A program made the translations under genes and the position numbers. Source: Archaeoglobus neptunius (GTDB taxonomy: Archaea; Halobacteriota; Archaeoglobi; Archaeoglobales; Archaeoglobaceae). From it: a DNA stretch of 64,000 nt. Positions 42,253-52,036 of the stretch are shown here, piece by piece. Each line of letters opens with the position of its first letter. Positions within the stretch are counted from its first letter, which is position 1. The notes beneath the pieces are model-generated. The model was not told the origin of the DNA and did no database searches. It was given only the letters and a program-made list of their open reading frames with translations. The stretch is from assembly GCF_016757965.1 (NCBI RefSeq), contig NZ_JAEKIW010000003.1, positions 62,001 to 126,000 of the forward strand. The letters run 5' to 3'.

Positions 42253-43140
42253 TCAGGACATGAAAAACTGTGTGATATATCGCAGAGCGGTGAATATCAC
42301 AACGACAAATAGGATCAGCCTTATAAGCCGCTCCGGCATGTACCTCTGGAATCTTGCTCCAAAGTAAAGTCCGAAAAATCCACCAATACCAAAGAGTATA
42401 CCCGTGGTGAAGTCAGGAGGATAGCCAAGGTATGAATAGCTCACAACTCCAACAACAGAGGTGAGAAACGTGCCCATCAGGTTTGCGCCAGCAATGGTGT
42501 AGGTGGGAAGTCCAAAGAAGCTCACAAAGAAAGGGGCAAGTATTGCCCCGCCTCCAATTCCATAGATTCCCCCGACCACACCCACAACGAAAGAAACGGC
42601 CAGGGCTATGATGGGAGAAAAGGAGAACTTTTCTCCCCAGAACTCGTACACTATCTCTCTGAAGCTGACACTAACGTTTCTCACTACCGCATCTCCTGGA
42701 ATTCCTGCACTGAGCAACCCTTCCTTGGCCTCACCGAATTTTCTGTCTATCTTCCTGATTCTGATGTCCGGTTTCACCACAGAAAACGCTATCCTGCTTG
42801 CAAGATACAGCAGAACGCATCCAACAAAAAGCTTGAACAGTTTTGGATCCAAAAACAGGTGTACCCTCAAAACAGCACCGAGAAAAACTCCCGGCAGAGT
42901 GCCTGAAATTACAATCAAGACGAGTGGCCATGCCATCCTCTTCTCCACCGTATATCTGTAAACACCACTCGGAATTGCGAGCAAATTGTAAACGAGATTG
43001 GTTGAACTCACATTTGGTGTCGTAAATCCAAGGACGCTCATCTGGAATGGCAGGAGGAGGAATGCCCCGCTAACACCTGCCGGTGCCATGAAGAAGGCCA
43101 GAATGAATGATACCAGAGGTAAAATCAGATATTCCTCCAT
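42253..43140 (-). CDS. TauE/SafE (TSUP) family anion permease
   Basis: A 295-residue membrane protein with about eight helices. The repeat signature occurs twice: FFMAPAGVSGAFLLLPFQ near residue 17 and VVGVVGGIYGIGGGAILAPF near 188. A soluble loop of about 50 residues lies between the halves. The family exports sulfite, sulfonates or other anions; here, with sulfur metabolism likely, a sulfur anion is a reasonable guess. Confidence 0.85.
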   Translation of the reverse strand: MEEYLILPLVSFILAFFMAPAGVSGAFLLLPFQMSVLGFTTPNVSSTNLVYNLLAIPSGVYRYTVEKRMAWPLVLIVISGTLPGVFLGAVLRVHLFLDPKLFKLFVGCVLLYLASRIAFSVVKPDIRIRKIDRKFGEAKEGLLSAGIPGDAVVRNVSVSFREIVYEFWGEKFSFSPIIALAVSFVVGVVGGIYGIGGGAILAPFFVSFFGLPTYTIAGANLMGTFLTSVVGVVSYSYLGYPPDFTTGILFGIGGFFGLYFGARFQRYMPERLIRLILFVVVIFTALRYITQFFMS

Positions 43141-43177
43141 AAACGGTGTTCCGGAAGAAGCTCATAAGCCTTTCGTT

Positions 43178-43636
43178 CTATCTCCTGAATTTCAGAAACA
43201 GAAAAAGAAGGATTGTCGCCAAAGCTAAAAGCAGCAACAGATACTCATATTCAAAACCCTGTGCGGCTCCAGCGATTTTCACTCGCTTTTCCGCTGCTGC
43301 AAATAGGAGCTTGGGTTTTTTCATAACTCTTATTGCAGCAAAGGCCATTAAGGAAATAGCAGCAGTTACTATGGATACTGCTGAGACTGTCTTCTCAACC
43401 TTCACAGTCTTTCTGCCCCTCTCTGTAATCCTGTAGTAAACCCATTTTCCCCTTTCCATCCTCTCCACAAGCCCTGCTTCATACAGTCTGTTCAGATGAT
43501 AACTTACTGTCGTCTTTGAATAGCCGGTGAGTTTTGCTATTTCGGATATCGTAAATGGCCTCTCTACGAGTTTGGATAGAATCTGGACTCTTGTAGAGGT
43601 GAAGATCTCAATCACACTGAGAGTAGCCGGATGCAA
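43178..43636 (-). CDS. Membrane-anchored winged-helix regulator (ArsR/MarR-like)
   Basis: An N-terminal winged helix (RVQILSKLVERPFTISEIAK, YSKTTVSYHLNRLYEAGLVE, RGKWVYYRITERGRK) is followed by two hydrophobic helices (VSAVSIVTAAISLMAFAAI and LLLLLALATILLFLFL). Such anchored regulators sense membrane or redox state in archaea. The frame is open to 43678, but an AT-rich TATA-like block (GTTTTATTAAATAAAAC) at about 43656-43672 falls inside it, so I place the start at the TTG at 43636; a GTG at 43615 is also possible. Confidence 0.75.
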   Translation of the reverse strand: MHPATLSVIEIFTSTRVQILSKLVERPFTISEIAKLTGYSKTTVSYHLNRLYEAGLVERMERGKWVYYRITERGRKTVKVEKTVSAVSIVTAAISLMAFAAIRVMKKPKLLFAAAEKRVKIAGAAQGFEYEYLLLLLALATILLFLFLKFRR

Positions 43637-43658
43637 AAAATAATTTTTTGGTTTTGTT

Positions 43659-44120
43659 TTATTTAATAAAACTTCCAATTGAAATTACTCCCAAAGAAGC
43701 AAGAAGAACTATCAAACCCGCAATACAGATTCCGGCAAAGATTGATACTAACGCTCTGACCCTGTTAAGTCTCAGCAGAAAGGCCATCAGTACACCCGTC
43801 CAGGCTCCTGTTACGGGTAAAGGCATGGCCACGAACATCACAAGACCAATATACCCGTATTTTTCAACAATGGCCTTCTTTCTCTCGACCCTTTCAACTA
43901 TCTTCCTGTAAAATGCATCTAAAAATCCTATTCTGGTGGCCACCCTTATCATATAGTCAAGAAACATCAGGAGAAAAGGAATGGGCAGGAAATTGCCGGC
44001 AAGAGCAAGTAAATAGGCTTCAAAGGGATCAAAGCCATAATAAAGGGCAAGAGGCAAACCTCCCCTTATTTCTGAAATCGGAAGGGCAGAAACCAGAAGC
44101 ACATTAAGGACTGAATTCAC
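43659..44120 (-). CDS. Small multidrug-export-type membrane protein (COG2426)
   Basis: About 153 residues with four to five helices: LVSALPISEIRGGLPLALYY, YLLALAGNFLPIPFLLMFLD and VMFVAMPLPVTGAWTGVLMA match the COG2426 family, named putative small multidrug export protein. The re-entrant-type Pro and Glu/Arg residues resemble SNARE-associated DedA-like folds. The GTG at 44120 follows AGGGGGA; the TTG at 44138 is the alternative. Confidence 0.8.
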   Translation of the reverse strand: MNSVLNVLLVSALPISEIRGGLPLALYYGFDPFEAYLLALAGNFLPIPFLLMFLDYMIRVATRIGFLDAFYRKIVERVERKKAIVEKYGYIGLVMFVAMPLPVTGAWTGVLMAFLLRLNRVRALVSIFAGICIAGLIVLLASLGVISIGSFIK

Positions 44121-44985
44121 TTTCAATCCCCCTGACAATATTCAGCAATGTTTCATTCACAGGGCAGTGAACGCCAAGCTCTTTCCCTTTCCTTACTATT
44201 GCACCGTTTATGAACTCAATCTCAGTCTTCCTTCTTCTTTCAAAATCCTGCAGCATTGATGACCTATTGCTGGCGGTCATTTCCGCAACCCTTCTGACCT
44301 CACCCACAGCATCGAACTCGTACCCCATTCTTTTCATCACCTCTCCCCCTTCTTCAGCCACAGCCCTAGAAACTTTCCACAGGTACTCGTTCTCCACAAT
44401 TCTGCCATTTCTCACTCCGCAAATTGCAGTTACGGGATTGATTGCAGCATTCACCACAGCCTTTGCCCAGATTCTGAACCTGATGTTATCAACCGCCTCA
44501 CAGTTCATTCCAGCTTTCTTTAAAATCTCAGCGACCTTCAATGCATCCTCACTCAATCTACCATCGAGCTCACCAACGTAGGTGAAACCTTCACCGGCGT
44601 AAATCACATGGCCGAAATCTGCAAGATTTGCCGCATAGCTTGTCACTCCACCCAGAACTTTTTCGCAGTATTTCTGAAGAATCTCCTCGTTACCAACACC
44701 ATTTTGAAGACTGCACACGATTCCGGGGTTTACTTCAGACAGCATTTCAGCCGCTCTTTCCGTGTCGTAGGCCTTAACGGTCACAAAGGTAATCTCGGCA
44801 TCTTCAGGTCTGCTGGACACGTTAACCTTCATGGTCGCCTCCATAAGACCGGAGACCTTCAATCCAGATTCAAGAGCTTCAAGCTGCCTGCCTCTCGCAA
44901 CAAACAGCACATCAAAACCTGAAAGGTGAAGTATAGCCCCGACAAGTGATCCAAGAGCCCCTGCACCCATTATCTGTATCTTCAT
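44104..44985 (-). CDS. panE: Ketopantoate reductase family protein
   Basis: A 293-residue NADPH-dependent reductase: KIQIMGAGALGSLVGAILHL (Rossmann), LQNGVGNEEIL, YAGEGFTYVGELDG, and the catalytic Lys in IWAKAVVNAAINPVTAI. In archaea PanE makes pantoate for coenzyme A. The ATG at 44985 gives family length; the frame upstream overlaps the divergent TrpRS gene. Confidence 0.88.
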   Translation of the reverse strand: MKIQIMGAGALGSLVGAILHLSGFDVLFVARGRQLEALESGLKVSGLMEATMKVNVSSRPEDAEITFVTVKAYDTERAAEMLSEVNPGIVCSLQNGVGNEEILQKYCEKVLGGVTSYAANLADFGHVIYAGEGFTYVGELDGRLSEDALKVAEILKKAGMNCEAVDNIRFRIWAKAVVNAAINPVTAICGVRNGRIVENEYLWKVSRAVAEEGGEVMKRMGYEFDAVGEVRRVAEMTASNRSSMLQDFERRRKTEIEFINGAIVRKGKELGVHCPVNETLLNIVRGIESEFSP

Positions 44986-45003
44986 CAAACTGCAATCTGC
45001 ACA

Positions 45004-45014
45004 AAGAATATTAA
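45004..45014. promoter_or_regulatory. Shared palindromic TATA-like box between panE and trpS
   Basis: AAGAATATTAA contains the palindrome AATATT centred at 45009.5, which is 24.5 nt from the panE start (44985, minus strand) and 25.5 nt from the trpS start (45035, plus strand). Both genes could use it with near-equal spacing. Confidence 0.45.
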
Positions 45015-45034
45015 CCTGCCGCCTACTGAATGCC

Positions 45035-46303
45035 ATGCAGGTTACACCCTGGGATGTCGAGGGAGTCATAGATTACAACAAACTCATCAGGGATTTCGGG
45101 ATGCAGCCCTTCAGCGAGGTACTGGATGAGATTGATGAGCCGCACATTCTGATGAGGAGGGGAGCAATTTTCGGTCACAGAGACTACTGGAGGATTGTAA
45201 ACGCCATGAAGAAGGGGATACAGTGGGCAGTCATGTCCGGATTCATGCCCTCAGGCCACCCGCATTTCGGCCATAAGATGACGATGGATGAGATCGTATG
45301 GCATCAGAGGGCCGGCGGGAGGGCTTTTGTTGCGATTGCAGATATGGAAGCTCACGCTGTCAGAGGACTGAGCTGGGAAAAAACAAGAGAGATCGGGCTG
45401 GAGTACATCAAGTCCATAATCGCCCTCGGGCTTACCAGAGAATCTGTAATTTACTTCCAGTCGAAAAGCAGCTACGTAAAGGATCTCGCATTTGAACTCT
45501 CAGCAGAGGTTAATTTCAGCGAGTTAAGGGCCATTTATGGATTCAACGGTGACACGAAGCTTGCCAAGATGTTTATAACCTCGATACAGGCTGCTGACAT
45601 TCTTCATCCCCAGCTTTCCGAATTTGGTGGCCCGAAGCCGGTTGTCGTTCCGGTTGGTGCCGATCAGGATCCCCACATGCGTCTTACCAGAGATCTCGCT
45701 GCAAGAGCAAGCATATTCTCTTTCGAGCCGATAGAAGGCGGATTGAGGATCAGAAGCCGAAAGGGGAAGGTATATCTGGAAGCCCTGTCCGAAATGCCCC
45801 TCGAGGTCAGGTTTTATGAAGAACATGCAGACATTTTTGGTGAAAGGGATGAGATTGAGGAATTCGTCAGGGAGATCGAAGTGAAACTTGGCGGTTTTGC
45901 CTTCGTTCCTCCTTCCTCTACCTATCATCGCTTTACCACAGGACTGACAGGAGGGAAGATGAGTTCAAGTAAGCCTGAAAGTTACATCTCTCTGCTGGAT
46001 AAGCCCGAGGATGGGGCCAGAAAGGTTATGAAGGCTTTCACCGGTGGAAGAGCTACGGCAGAGGAACAGAGGAGGTTGGGAGGACAACCTGAGAAATGCG
46101 TGGTATTCGAGCTATACAGCTACCACCTAATCCAGAGTGACGAAGAGCTAAGGCAGATTGAATCAGACTGCAGAGAGGGGAGACTGCTGTGTGGAAAATG
46201 CAAGAGGCTTGCATCTGAGCTGGTCAAAAATTTCCTTGAGGAACATCGGGAGAAAATTGGAGAGGCTGAGGGGATGCTGGAGGATTACTTCATTATAATG
46301 TGA
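45035..46303 (+). CDS. trpS: Tryptophanyl-tRNA synthetase
   Basis: A 422-residue class Ic synthetase of archaeal/eukaryotic type. The HIGH-like motif is PSGHPHFGHKMTMDE near residue 73, and the KMSKS-like motif is GGKMSSSKPESYISLLDK near 310. VGADQDPHMRLTRDLAAR is the tryptophanyl-type connecting segment. A short cysteine pair (LLCGKCKRLA) lies near the C terminus. It charges tRNA-Trp. Confidence 0.95.
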   Translation: MQVTPWDVEGVIDYNKLIRDFGMQPFSEVLDEIDEPHILMRRGAIFGHRDYWRIVNAMKKGIQWAVMSGFMPSGHPHFGHKMTMDEIVWHQRAGGRAFVAIADMEAHAVRGLSWEKTREIGLEYIKSIIALGLTRESVIYFQSKSSYVKDLAFELSAEVNFSELRAIYGFNGDTKLAKMFITSIQAADILHPQLSEFGGPKPVVVPVGADQDPHMRLTRDLAARASIFSFEPIEGGLRIRSRKGKVYLEALSEMPLEVRFYEEHADIFGERDEIEEFVREIEVKLGGFAFVPPSSTYHRFTTGLTGGKMSSSKPESYISLLDKPEDGARKVMKAFTGGRATAEEQRRLGGQPEKCVVFELYSYHLIQSDEELRQIESDCREGRLLCGKCKRLASELVKNFLEEHREKIGEAEGMLEDYFIIM

Positions 46304-47296
46304 TCAAACGTCGATCCTGAGGTCCTCCACATAAACTCCCTCTCCTCTGTCTACATAACCCACAACTGAACCGTCACAGAGATTTAGCACCTTATCTACC
46401 TCTTCTTCAGGCAGAATGACCATGAAACCCATTCCCATGTTGAATGTCCTGTACATCTCATCCCTGTCAACATTGCCAAGCTCCTCGATCAGCCTGAAGA
46501 TCTTATGGGGCTTCACAGGCTTGTCTATGACGTATTTGACATCACCTTTCAGCCTTCGGAGTTTCATAACACCACTCCCGGTTATGTGAGCAAGGCCGTG
46601 GACACTGCAATACTTCACGATTTCAAGAACCTCCATGTAAATTCTGGTGGGGGTTAAAAGCTCTTCTCCGATAGTTTTCCCGTTAAATTTGTCTGTATAG
46701 CTTATTCCGCTCTGCTCGATAACCTTTCTTGCCAGTGTAAGTCCATTGCTGTGTATACCACTGCTCGGTATTGCCACAATAACATCTCCGGGCAAAATTT
46801 TTTGCCCTGTGATTATACTGTCTTTCTCCACGATACCAATCGCCGTTCCGGCCAAGTCAAACCCCCTCACTATTTCAGGCAGTGTGGCCGTTTCACCACC
46901 AAGCAGAGTTATATTCGCAATTCTGCACCCCTCTTCAAGCCCTTTGGCTATCTCCGCCATAATCCACTCATCTGGCTTTTCTATCGCTATGTAGTCCACC
47001 ATGGCAAGGGGTTCAGCAGCTATGGCGAGCAAATCATTAACGTTCATTGCCACACAGTCAATTCCTATTGTGTCAAACTTCCTCATGGCCTCTGCAACGA
47101 GAATCTTGCTACCTACTCCGTCAGTTGTGATTGCAATGCCAAAATCTCCACAGTCAATAACCCCTGCATAATGAGACGTCAGTATGGGCTGCCCGAAACC
47201 CCTTCTCACGAATTTCACAACTCTTGCAAGAGATCTGATTGCTTTTTCCTCCTCCTTGACATCAACTCCTGCCTTCGCATAATCGAACTTTGGCAT
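46304..47296 (-). CDS. purM: Phosphoribosylformylglycinamidine cyclo-ligase
   Basis: A 330-residue AIR synthetase of purine synthesis: [20 protein letters not shown] at the start, [49 protein letters not shown] and [20 protein letters not shown]. These are the ATP- and FGAM-binding motifs. Divergent from the endonuclease III gene with 44 bp between the starts. Confidence 0.95.
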   Translation of the reverse strand: MPKFDYAKAGVDVKEEEKAIRSLARVVKFVRRGFGQPILTSHYAGVIDCGDFGIAITTDGVGSKILVAEAMRKFDTIGIDCVAMNVNDLLAIAAEPLAMVDYIAIEKPDEWIMAEIAKGLEEGCRIANITLLGGETATLPEIVRGFDLAGTAIGIVEKDSIITGQKILPGDVIVAIPSSGIHSNGLTLARKVIEQSGISYTDKFNGKTIGEELLTPTRIYMEVLEIVKYCSVHGLAHITGSGVMKLRRLKGDVKYVIDKPVKPHKIFRLIEELGNVDRDEMYRTFNMGMGFMVILPEEEVDKVLNLCDGSVVGYVDRGEGVYVEDLRIDV

Positions 47297-47314
47297 GAAT
47301 CAACTCAGAAACTC

Positions 47315-47326
47315 TTTTTAAAATAT
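47315..47326 (+). promoter_or_regulatory. TATA-like box of nth
   Basis: TTTTTAAAATAT is centred 20-21 nt before the GTG at 47341. A start at the upstream TTG (47326) would overlap the box. The same AT block is about 24 nt from the divergent purM start. Confidence 0.45.
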
Positions 47327-47340
47327 TGCCTATCCTCTAT

Positions 47341-47979
47341 GTGGATCTTGAAGAGGTTGTTGAACTTATGGAGAGGGAGGCAAAGAAAAGGGGGGCAGCA
47401 GTTTACACTCTTAAAAGTAATATTAAAACGCCTTTTCAGCATCTTGTCGCAGCCTTGCTGAGTTCAAGAACGAGAGACGAGGCTACGGTTCAGGCCGTCC
47501 AGAAGTTGTTTTCGAAAGTTAAGACGCCTGAAGATATCGCCAAAATGGATGAGGACGAGATTGCCGACCTAATAAAGAGTGTTGGATTTTACAGGGTTAA
47601 GGCAAAAAGACTGAAGGAGCTGGCAAAAAGGCTGATTGAAGATTACAACTCAGAGGTGCCACTCGAGTTCGATGAGCTTGTTAAGTTACCCGGAATTGGG
47701 AGAAAGTCTGCCAACGTCGTACTGGTGTACTCCGGGATTCCCACCATACCCGTCGATACACACGTTCACCGCATTTCAAACAGACTTGGACTTGTCAGGA
47801 CAGCAAAGCCTGAAGAGACTGAGAAAGAGCTTAAGAAGATTTTTCCAGTTGAGATGTGGAGCAAGGTAAACAGAGCCTTTGTGGGATTTGGCCAGACCGT
47901 ATGCAGACCCCAGAAGCCCTTATGCAATGAATGCCCTTTGTTGAACATCTGCCCAAGAAAGGGATTAGATGAACAGTGA
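47341..47979 (+). CDS. nth: Endonuclease III (DNA glycosylase/AP lyase)
   Basis: A 212-residue repair enzyme: HhH motif VKLPGIGRKSANVVLVYSG with the catalytic Lys, catalytic Asp in PVDTHVHRISNRLG, and the [4Fe-4S] loop C-x6-C-x2-C-x5-C (VCRPQKPLCNECPLLNIC). It removes oxidised pyrimidines and cuts abasic sites. I start at the GTG at 47341, in keeping with the upstream TATA-like box. It overlaps the next gene by 11 nt. Confidence 0.93.
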   Translation: MDLEEVVELMEREAKKRGAAVYTLKSNIKTPFQHLVAALLSSRTRDEATVQAVQKLFSKVKTPEDIAKMDEDEIADLIKSVGFYRVKAKRLKELAKRLIEDYNSEVPLEFDELVKLPGIGRKSANVVLVYSGIPTIPVDTHVHRISNRLGLVRTAKPEETEKELKKIFPVEMWSKVNRAFVGFGQTVCRPQKPLCNECPLLNICPRKGLDEQ

Positions 47980-48784
47980 AATTCTTGTCCTGCTGGTTCC
48001 ACTGCTTTTCAGCATCCATCAGATCTTCGTCAGACTCGGTAGCGGTGAAACGGACACAATGAGTGGGGTCTACATCAGTCTTCTGGCCTCAACATTAATT
48101 TTTCTCCCATCTCTGCTAACTCCGACTTTTGATCCTCAATTCCTCCTCTTCATGATCCTCGCCGGGGTTCTCCATTTCTTCATCGCACGAATGTGCTTTT
48201 ATCATGCCATTGCCAGAATTGGAGCCAACCTGTCCGCTCCACTATCCGCCACAAGAGTCTTTTTCGCAGCATTTTTGGGGACGTTCCTGGGAGAAACCTT
48301 AACCCCGAGAATAGCGCTGATGTCCTTTTTGATTTTTTCAGGAATAGTCCTTCTCTCAAGACCCAGAGGTAAAGCCGATTATGTCGGCATAGCTCTCGGG
48401 GTTTTGACAGGATTCTTCACCGCGCTGTCCTCATTTCTAGTTAAGTTTGGTTACAAAGTTGAGTACAACCCCCTGTTCGGTATTTTTGTCGGATTTGCCG
48501 TATCCACACTTCTGATGTCTTTGCTTGTGGGCAAAAATCTCTCAAAGCATGGTTTGAGGTGGTACATCGCAGCCGGGATTACTGTAGGATTCGGCCATCT
48601 GGTAAGATACACGGTCCTGGTTGATTTGCCTGTGACCGTGGTTGAACCCATAACAAGCGCCTATCCCCTCTTTACCGTTTTACTCACCTTCATTTTCCTC
48701 AGAGAAAAAGAGGTTTTCACAATTCCATCCATCGTCGGGACCCTCCTAATTTTGACCGGCATCTATTCCTACTACTTGGGATAA
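47969..48784 (+). CDS. EamA/DMT-type transporter
   Basis: A 271-residue membrane protein with about ten helices in two repeats; ARIGANLSAPLSATRVFFAA and VEPITSAYPLFTVLLTFIFL are the conserved ends of the two EamA halves. It moves metabolites or drugs across the membrane; substrate unknown. Its start overlaps the nth end. Confidence 0.82.
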   Translation: MNSEILVLLVPLLFSIHQIFVRLGSGETDTMSGVYISLLASTLIFLPSLLTPTFDPQFLLFMILAGVLHFFIARMCFYHAIARIGANLSAPLSATRVFFAAFLGTFLGETLTPRIALMSFLIFSGIVLLSRPRGKADYVGIALGVLTGFFTALSSFLVKFGYKVEYNPLFGIFVGFAVSTLLMSLLVGKNLSKHGLRWYIAAGITVGFGHLVRYTVLVDLPVTVVEPITSAYPLFTVLLTFIFLREKEVFTIPSIVGTLLILTGIYSYYLG

Positions 48785-48785
48785 G

Positions 48786-48800
48786 TTTATATTTATATAC
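48786..48800 (+). promoter_or_regulatory. TATA box of the amino acid permease gene
   Basis: TTTATATTTATATAC gives two overlapping TATA-like registers, the nearer about 22 nt and the farther about 28 nt before the ATG at 48816. Confidence 0.5.
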
Positions 48801-48815
48801 CAACTCCCTAAAGCG

Positions 48816-51029
48816 ATGGAGGCGAGAGAGGTACAGGTTTCCCTGAGCAGAGATCTCTCATTTTTCGATATCACTATGATAGGGATTGCAGGAATGATTG
48901 GTGCCGGAATCTTTGCCCTCACCGGCATAGCTGCCGGAATAGCCGGACCTGCAATACTTCTTGCCTTCTTCCTGAATGGTATAATCGCAACACTTACAGG
49001 TTTAGCTTATGCGGAACTCGGTTCGGCAATACCTCAGGCCGGTGGTGGTTACCTCTGGATTAAAGAGGCTATGGGTGATTATGCTGGTTTTATGGCCGGA
49101 TGGATTGACTGGGCAGCCCACACGATAGCCTGCGCTCTTTATGCCGTAACTTTCGGTGCATTTTTCGCTGAAATGGTCGTTCACTTTATCGGCATCGCCG
49201 CTCCGGCACACCTCCTCTCCAAAATTTCCGCCCTCGCCATGGTTTCTTTTCTGGCTTATGTGAACTACAAAGGAGCCAAAGAGAGCGGCAAGCTTGGCGG
49301 AATGGTTACTTTACTGAAGGTGCTGATCCTTGTGGTCTTTGCTTTATTCGGCATATACCGCATGCTCACCTATCCCGACTGGATGGATTCGTACAGGCCC
49401 TTCATGCCCACCGGCATTTCAGGTATTCTGGCAGCCATGGGATTGACGTTCATAGCCTTTGAGGGTTTTGAGATAATAGTCCAGAGCGGTGAGGAGGTTA
49501 AAGATCCCGAAAGAAACATTCCGAAAGCAATAGTTGTCTCTCTCTGGGTTGCTGTTGGAATATACATCCTAGTTGCATTTTCACTTCTCGGAGCGGTCAA
49601 AGCCGATGTGCCGAGCTGGATGTATCTGGGCAGGCTGGCCGAACTGAGCCTGGTTAGGGTGGCCGATACCATAATGCCCCTCGGTGGATGGATGATCCTT
49701 GCTGGAGGACTGATCTCAACAGTGAGTGCGATGAATGCAACGATCTACTCCTCATCGAGAGTTGTTTTCGCCCTTAGCAGATCGGGATACCTCACCAGAG
49801 CACTGTCTAGAATAAACGAGAAAACACGAACACCCCACTATGCAATATTTTTCAGCTATGTCATAGTTGCGGTAGCCTCTCTTGCCCCTATTGAGACCGT
49901 GGCATCTGCAGCCAGCCTTATGTTCCTCTACCTGTTTCTTTCCGTAAATGTAGCCCTTGTGGTTCTGAGATTGAGGAGACCGGACATAAAAAGAACCTTC
50001 AGCCTTCCACTAGTTCCAGTTCTCCCTCTCATCGCCATTGTTTTCCAGATAATAATCGCCTACTTCCTGATTTCACAGATAGAACATGGACTGACAGTTT
50101 TCCTTATGACTGCAGTGTGGATGTTCTTCGGCTCTCTGGTTTACTATGCATACTCCGAGAAAGAGCTGGAGAAGAGAGAGGAAGAAGAGGTAATGACCGT
50201 TTTTAAGGAAATACCGATTGACAAGAAGAAGTTTGTTGTGCTTGTACCCATTGCCAATCCGGTGATAGCCAAGAAACTTGTAAGATTTGCGGAACTGATC
50301 GCAAGACAGAGGGATGGAGAGGTTGTTGTCATGAACACGGTTAAACTTCCCATACAAACGCCGATCTCAACTCCAGCGAAGGATGTTAAAAATGCAAAGG
50401 AGATGGTGGAAAAATTGATGAACCTCAGTGTTCCGGCAGGTGGTGTGGTTACTGTTAGCCACAATATTGCAGAGGCAATTCTCACTGCAGTCGATGAGTG
50501 GAAAGCGGATATGATAGTTATGGGGTGGAGGGGAAGAACATTTCGCAGGGATGTTGTCCTGGGAAGCACGATAGATCCAATTTTGATGAAGGCGAAGTGT
50601 GACGTGGTGGTTGTGAGATTCGAGCCCGGAGAGAAGATGCCCGACTTCAAAAGAATTCTCATTCCAACCGTGGGTGGTCCGCATGCAAAGCTCGCATGCG
50701 AGATAGCACGGGATATTGCAGCAGAGAGAAAGGCCAAGATCAAACTGCTTTATGTGGGAACCTCGGAAAAAGAGATGGAAAAGGCGGATTTGGTATTCAA
50801 AGAGGCTATTAAGGAACTTGAGGGATTGAACGTCGAGACTGAATTTGACGTGAGCAGATCTCCATCGGAAAGAATTGCAAGAGAGGCCGAAAATTTTGAC
50901 CTCACCATCATAGGCGCTTCCGAAAAAACCTTCCTTCACAACTTCCTTCTTGGCCTATTCCCAGAGAAAGTTGCGAGAAAAACGTCCAGAACTGTTGCAA
51001 TGACGAGGAAATGGGTGAGAATTATCTGA
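48816..51029 (+). CDS. APC amino acid permease with two C-terminal UspA domains
   Basis: A 737-residue fusion. Residues 1-450 are a 12-helix APC transporter (GMIGAGIFALTGIAAGIAGP, YAELGSAIPQAGGGYLWIKE). Residues about 465-605 and 610-737 are universal-stress-protein domains. The first keeps the ATP motif GWRGRTFRRDVVLGST; the second, ending IIGASEKTFLHNFLLGLFPE, is weaker. USP domains probably gate transport by ATP or AMP binding. Cytoplasmic C terminus expected. Confidence 0.9.
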   Translation: MEAREVQVSLSRDLSFFDITMIGIAGMIGAGIFALTGIAAGIAGPAILLAFFLNGIIATLTGLAYAELGSAIPQAGGGYLWIKEAMGDYAGFMAGWIDWAAHTIACALYAVTFGAFFAEMVVHFIGIAAPAHLLSKISALAMVSFLAYVNYKGAKESGKLGGMVTLLKVLILVVFALFGIYRMLTYPDWMDSYRPFMPTGISGILAAMGLTFIAFEGFEIIVQSGEEVKDPERNIPKAIVVSLWVAVGIYILVAFSLLGAVKADVPSWMYLGRLAELSLVRVADTIMPLGGWMILAGGLISTVSAMNATIYSSSRVVFALSRSGYLTRALSRINEKTRTPHYAIFFSYVIVAVASLAPIETVASAASLMFLYLFLSVNVALVVLRLRRPDIKRTFSLPLVPVLPLIAIVFQIIIAYFLISQIEHGLTVFLMTAVWMFFGSLVYYAYSEKELEKREEEEVMTVFKEIPIDKKKFVVLVPIANPVIAKKLVRFAELIARQRDGEVVVMNTVKLPIQTPISTPAKDVKNAKEMVEKLMNLSVPAGGVVTVSHNIAEAILTAVDEWKADMIVMGWRGRTFRRDVVLGSTIDPILMKAKCDVVVVRFEPGEKMPDFKRILIPTVGGPHAKLACEIARDIAAERKAKIKLLYVGTSEKEMEKADLVFKEAIKELEGLNVETEFDVSRSPSERIAREAENFDLTIIGASEKTFLHNFLLGLFPEKVARKTSRTVAMTRKWVRII

Positions 51030-51085
51030 TTTTTTACACCGTCAAAACGCAGTAAATTATAATAGCCATTGAGAGAGTGATTGCT

Positions 51086-52036
51086 ATGCTCCCTGACGTT
51101 CAGCTTTTAAAACCTGAAGTGCCAATTGGACTGAGCAGAGTTGGAGCCACCGGTATAAAAAAGCTTGTTGAAGTTCAGAGAGAAGGAAAGAGGCCCATCA
51201 TACTCATATCATCCTTTGACGTTTTTGTTGACCTTCCCGCTCACCTAAAAGGTGTTAACCTCAGCAGAAACTTCGAGGTTATTGACGAGGTTATAGAAAC
51301 CCTCACCTCACAGCCAATTGAAAACATTGAGGATCTTGTGGTGGAGGTGGCAAAGAATCTGCTCGACAGACACGAGTACGCAACGAACGCAGAGGCTAAG
51401 ATGACCGCTGAACTCATAATGCGAAAAAGAACTCCAAAAACGAGGCAGAGAACGCAGGAGGTTGTCAGGATCTTTGGTGAGGCAAAGATATCGAGAAATG
51501 GAAAAAAGCTTGTGTTTGTTGGTGTGGAGGTTACGGGGATCACTGCCTGTCCATGTGCCCAAGAACTGGTAAGGGCAAGATCCGCTGAAAGACTTGCAGA
51601 GATGGGCTTTGATGATGATGCAATCCAGAGAATACTTGACGCTGTTCCGGTTGCATCCCACAATCAGCGAGGAAGGGCGATGCTGAAAGTTCAGGTAACG
51701 GATAGCTTTAAGGTTCCGATTGCAAAGCTCATCGAGATAGCCAAAACGTCTATGAGCTACGAGACCTTCGAAATTCTCAAAAGAGAGGACGAGCTCGAGG
51801 TCGTTGAAATGGCACACCGCAATACGAGGTTTGTTGAAGACGGAGTTAGAATTATGGCATGCAATTTGCTCAAAGCTTTCCCTGAAGCTCCTGATAACGT
51901 GCTCGCTTTCCTCAGACAGGAGAATGAGGAGAGCATACATCAGCACAATGTTGTGGCCGAGAGATACGCAACTTTTGGAGAGCTAAGAAATGAAATTGGC
52001 TCTGCTGGTACTGCTGCTGACAGCCCAAATCCTTGA
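51086..52036 (+). CDS. mptA: GTP cyclohydrolase MptA
   Basis: A 316-residue Fe(II)-dependent GTP cyclohydrolase that forms 7,8-dihydroneopterin 2',3'-cyclic phosphate, the first step of methanopterin synthesis. [20 protein letters not shown] holds the metal cysteine, and [17 protein letters not shown] and [18 protein letters not shown] are family marks. The ATG at 51086 has GAGAGAGTGA upstream; a GTG at 51077 is also open. The C terminus overlaps the next gene by 47 nt. Confidence 0.93.
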   Translation: MLPDVQLLKPEVPIGLSRVGATGIKKLVEVQREGKRPIILISSFDVFVDLPAHLKGVNLSRNFEVIDEVIETLTSQPIENIEDLVVEVAKNLLDRHEYATNAEAKMTAELIMRKRTPKTRQRTQEVVRIFGEAKISRNGKKLVFVGVEVTGITACPCAQELVRARSAERLAEMGFDDDAIQRILDAVPVASHNQRGRAMLKVQVTDSFKVPIAKLIEIAKTSMSYETFEILKREDELEVVEMAHRNTRFVEDGVRIMACNLLKAFPEAPDNVLAFLRQENEESIHQHNVVAERYATFGELRNEIGSAGTAADSPNP

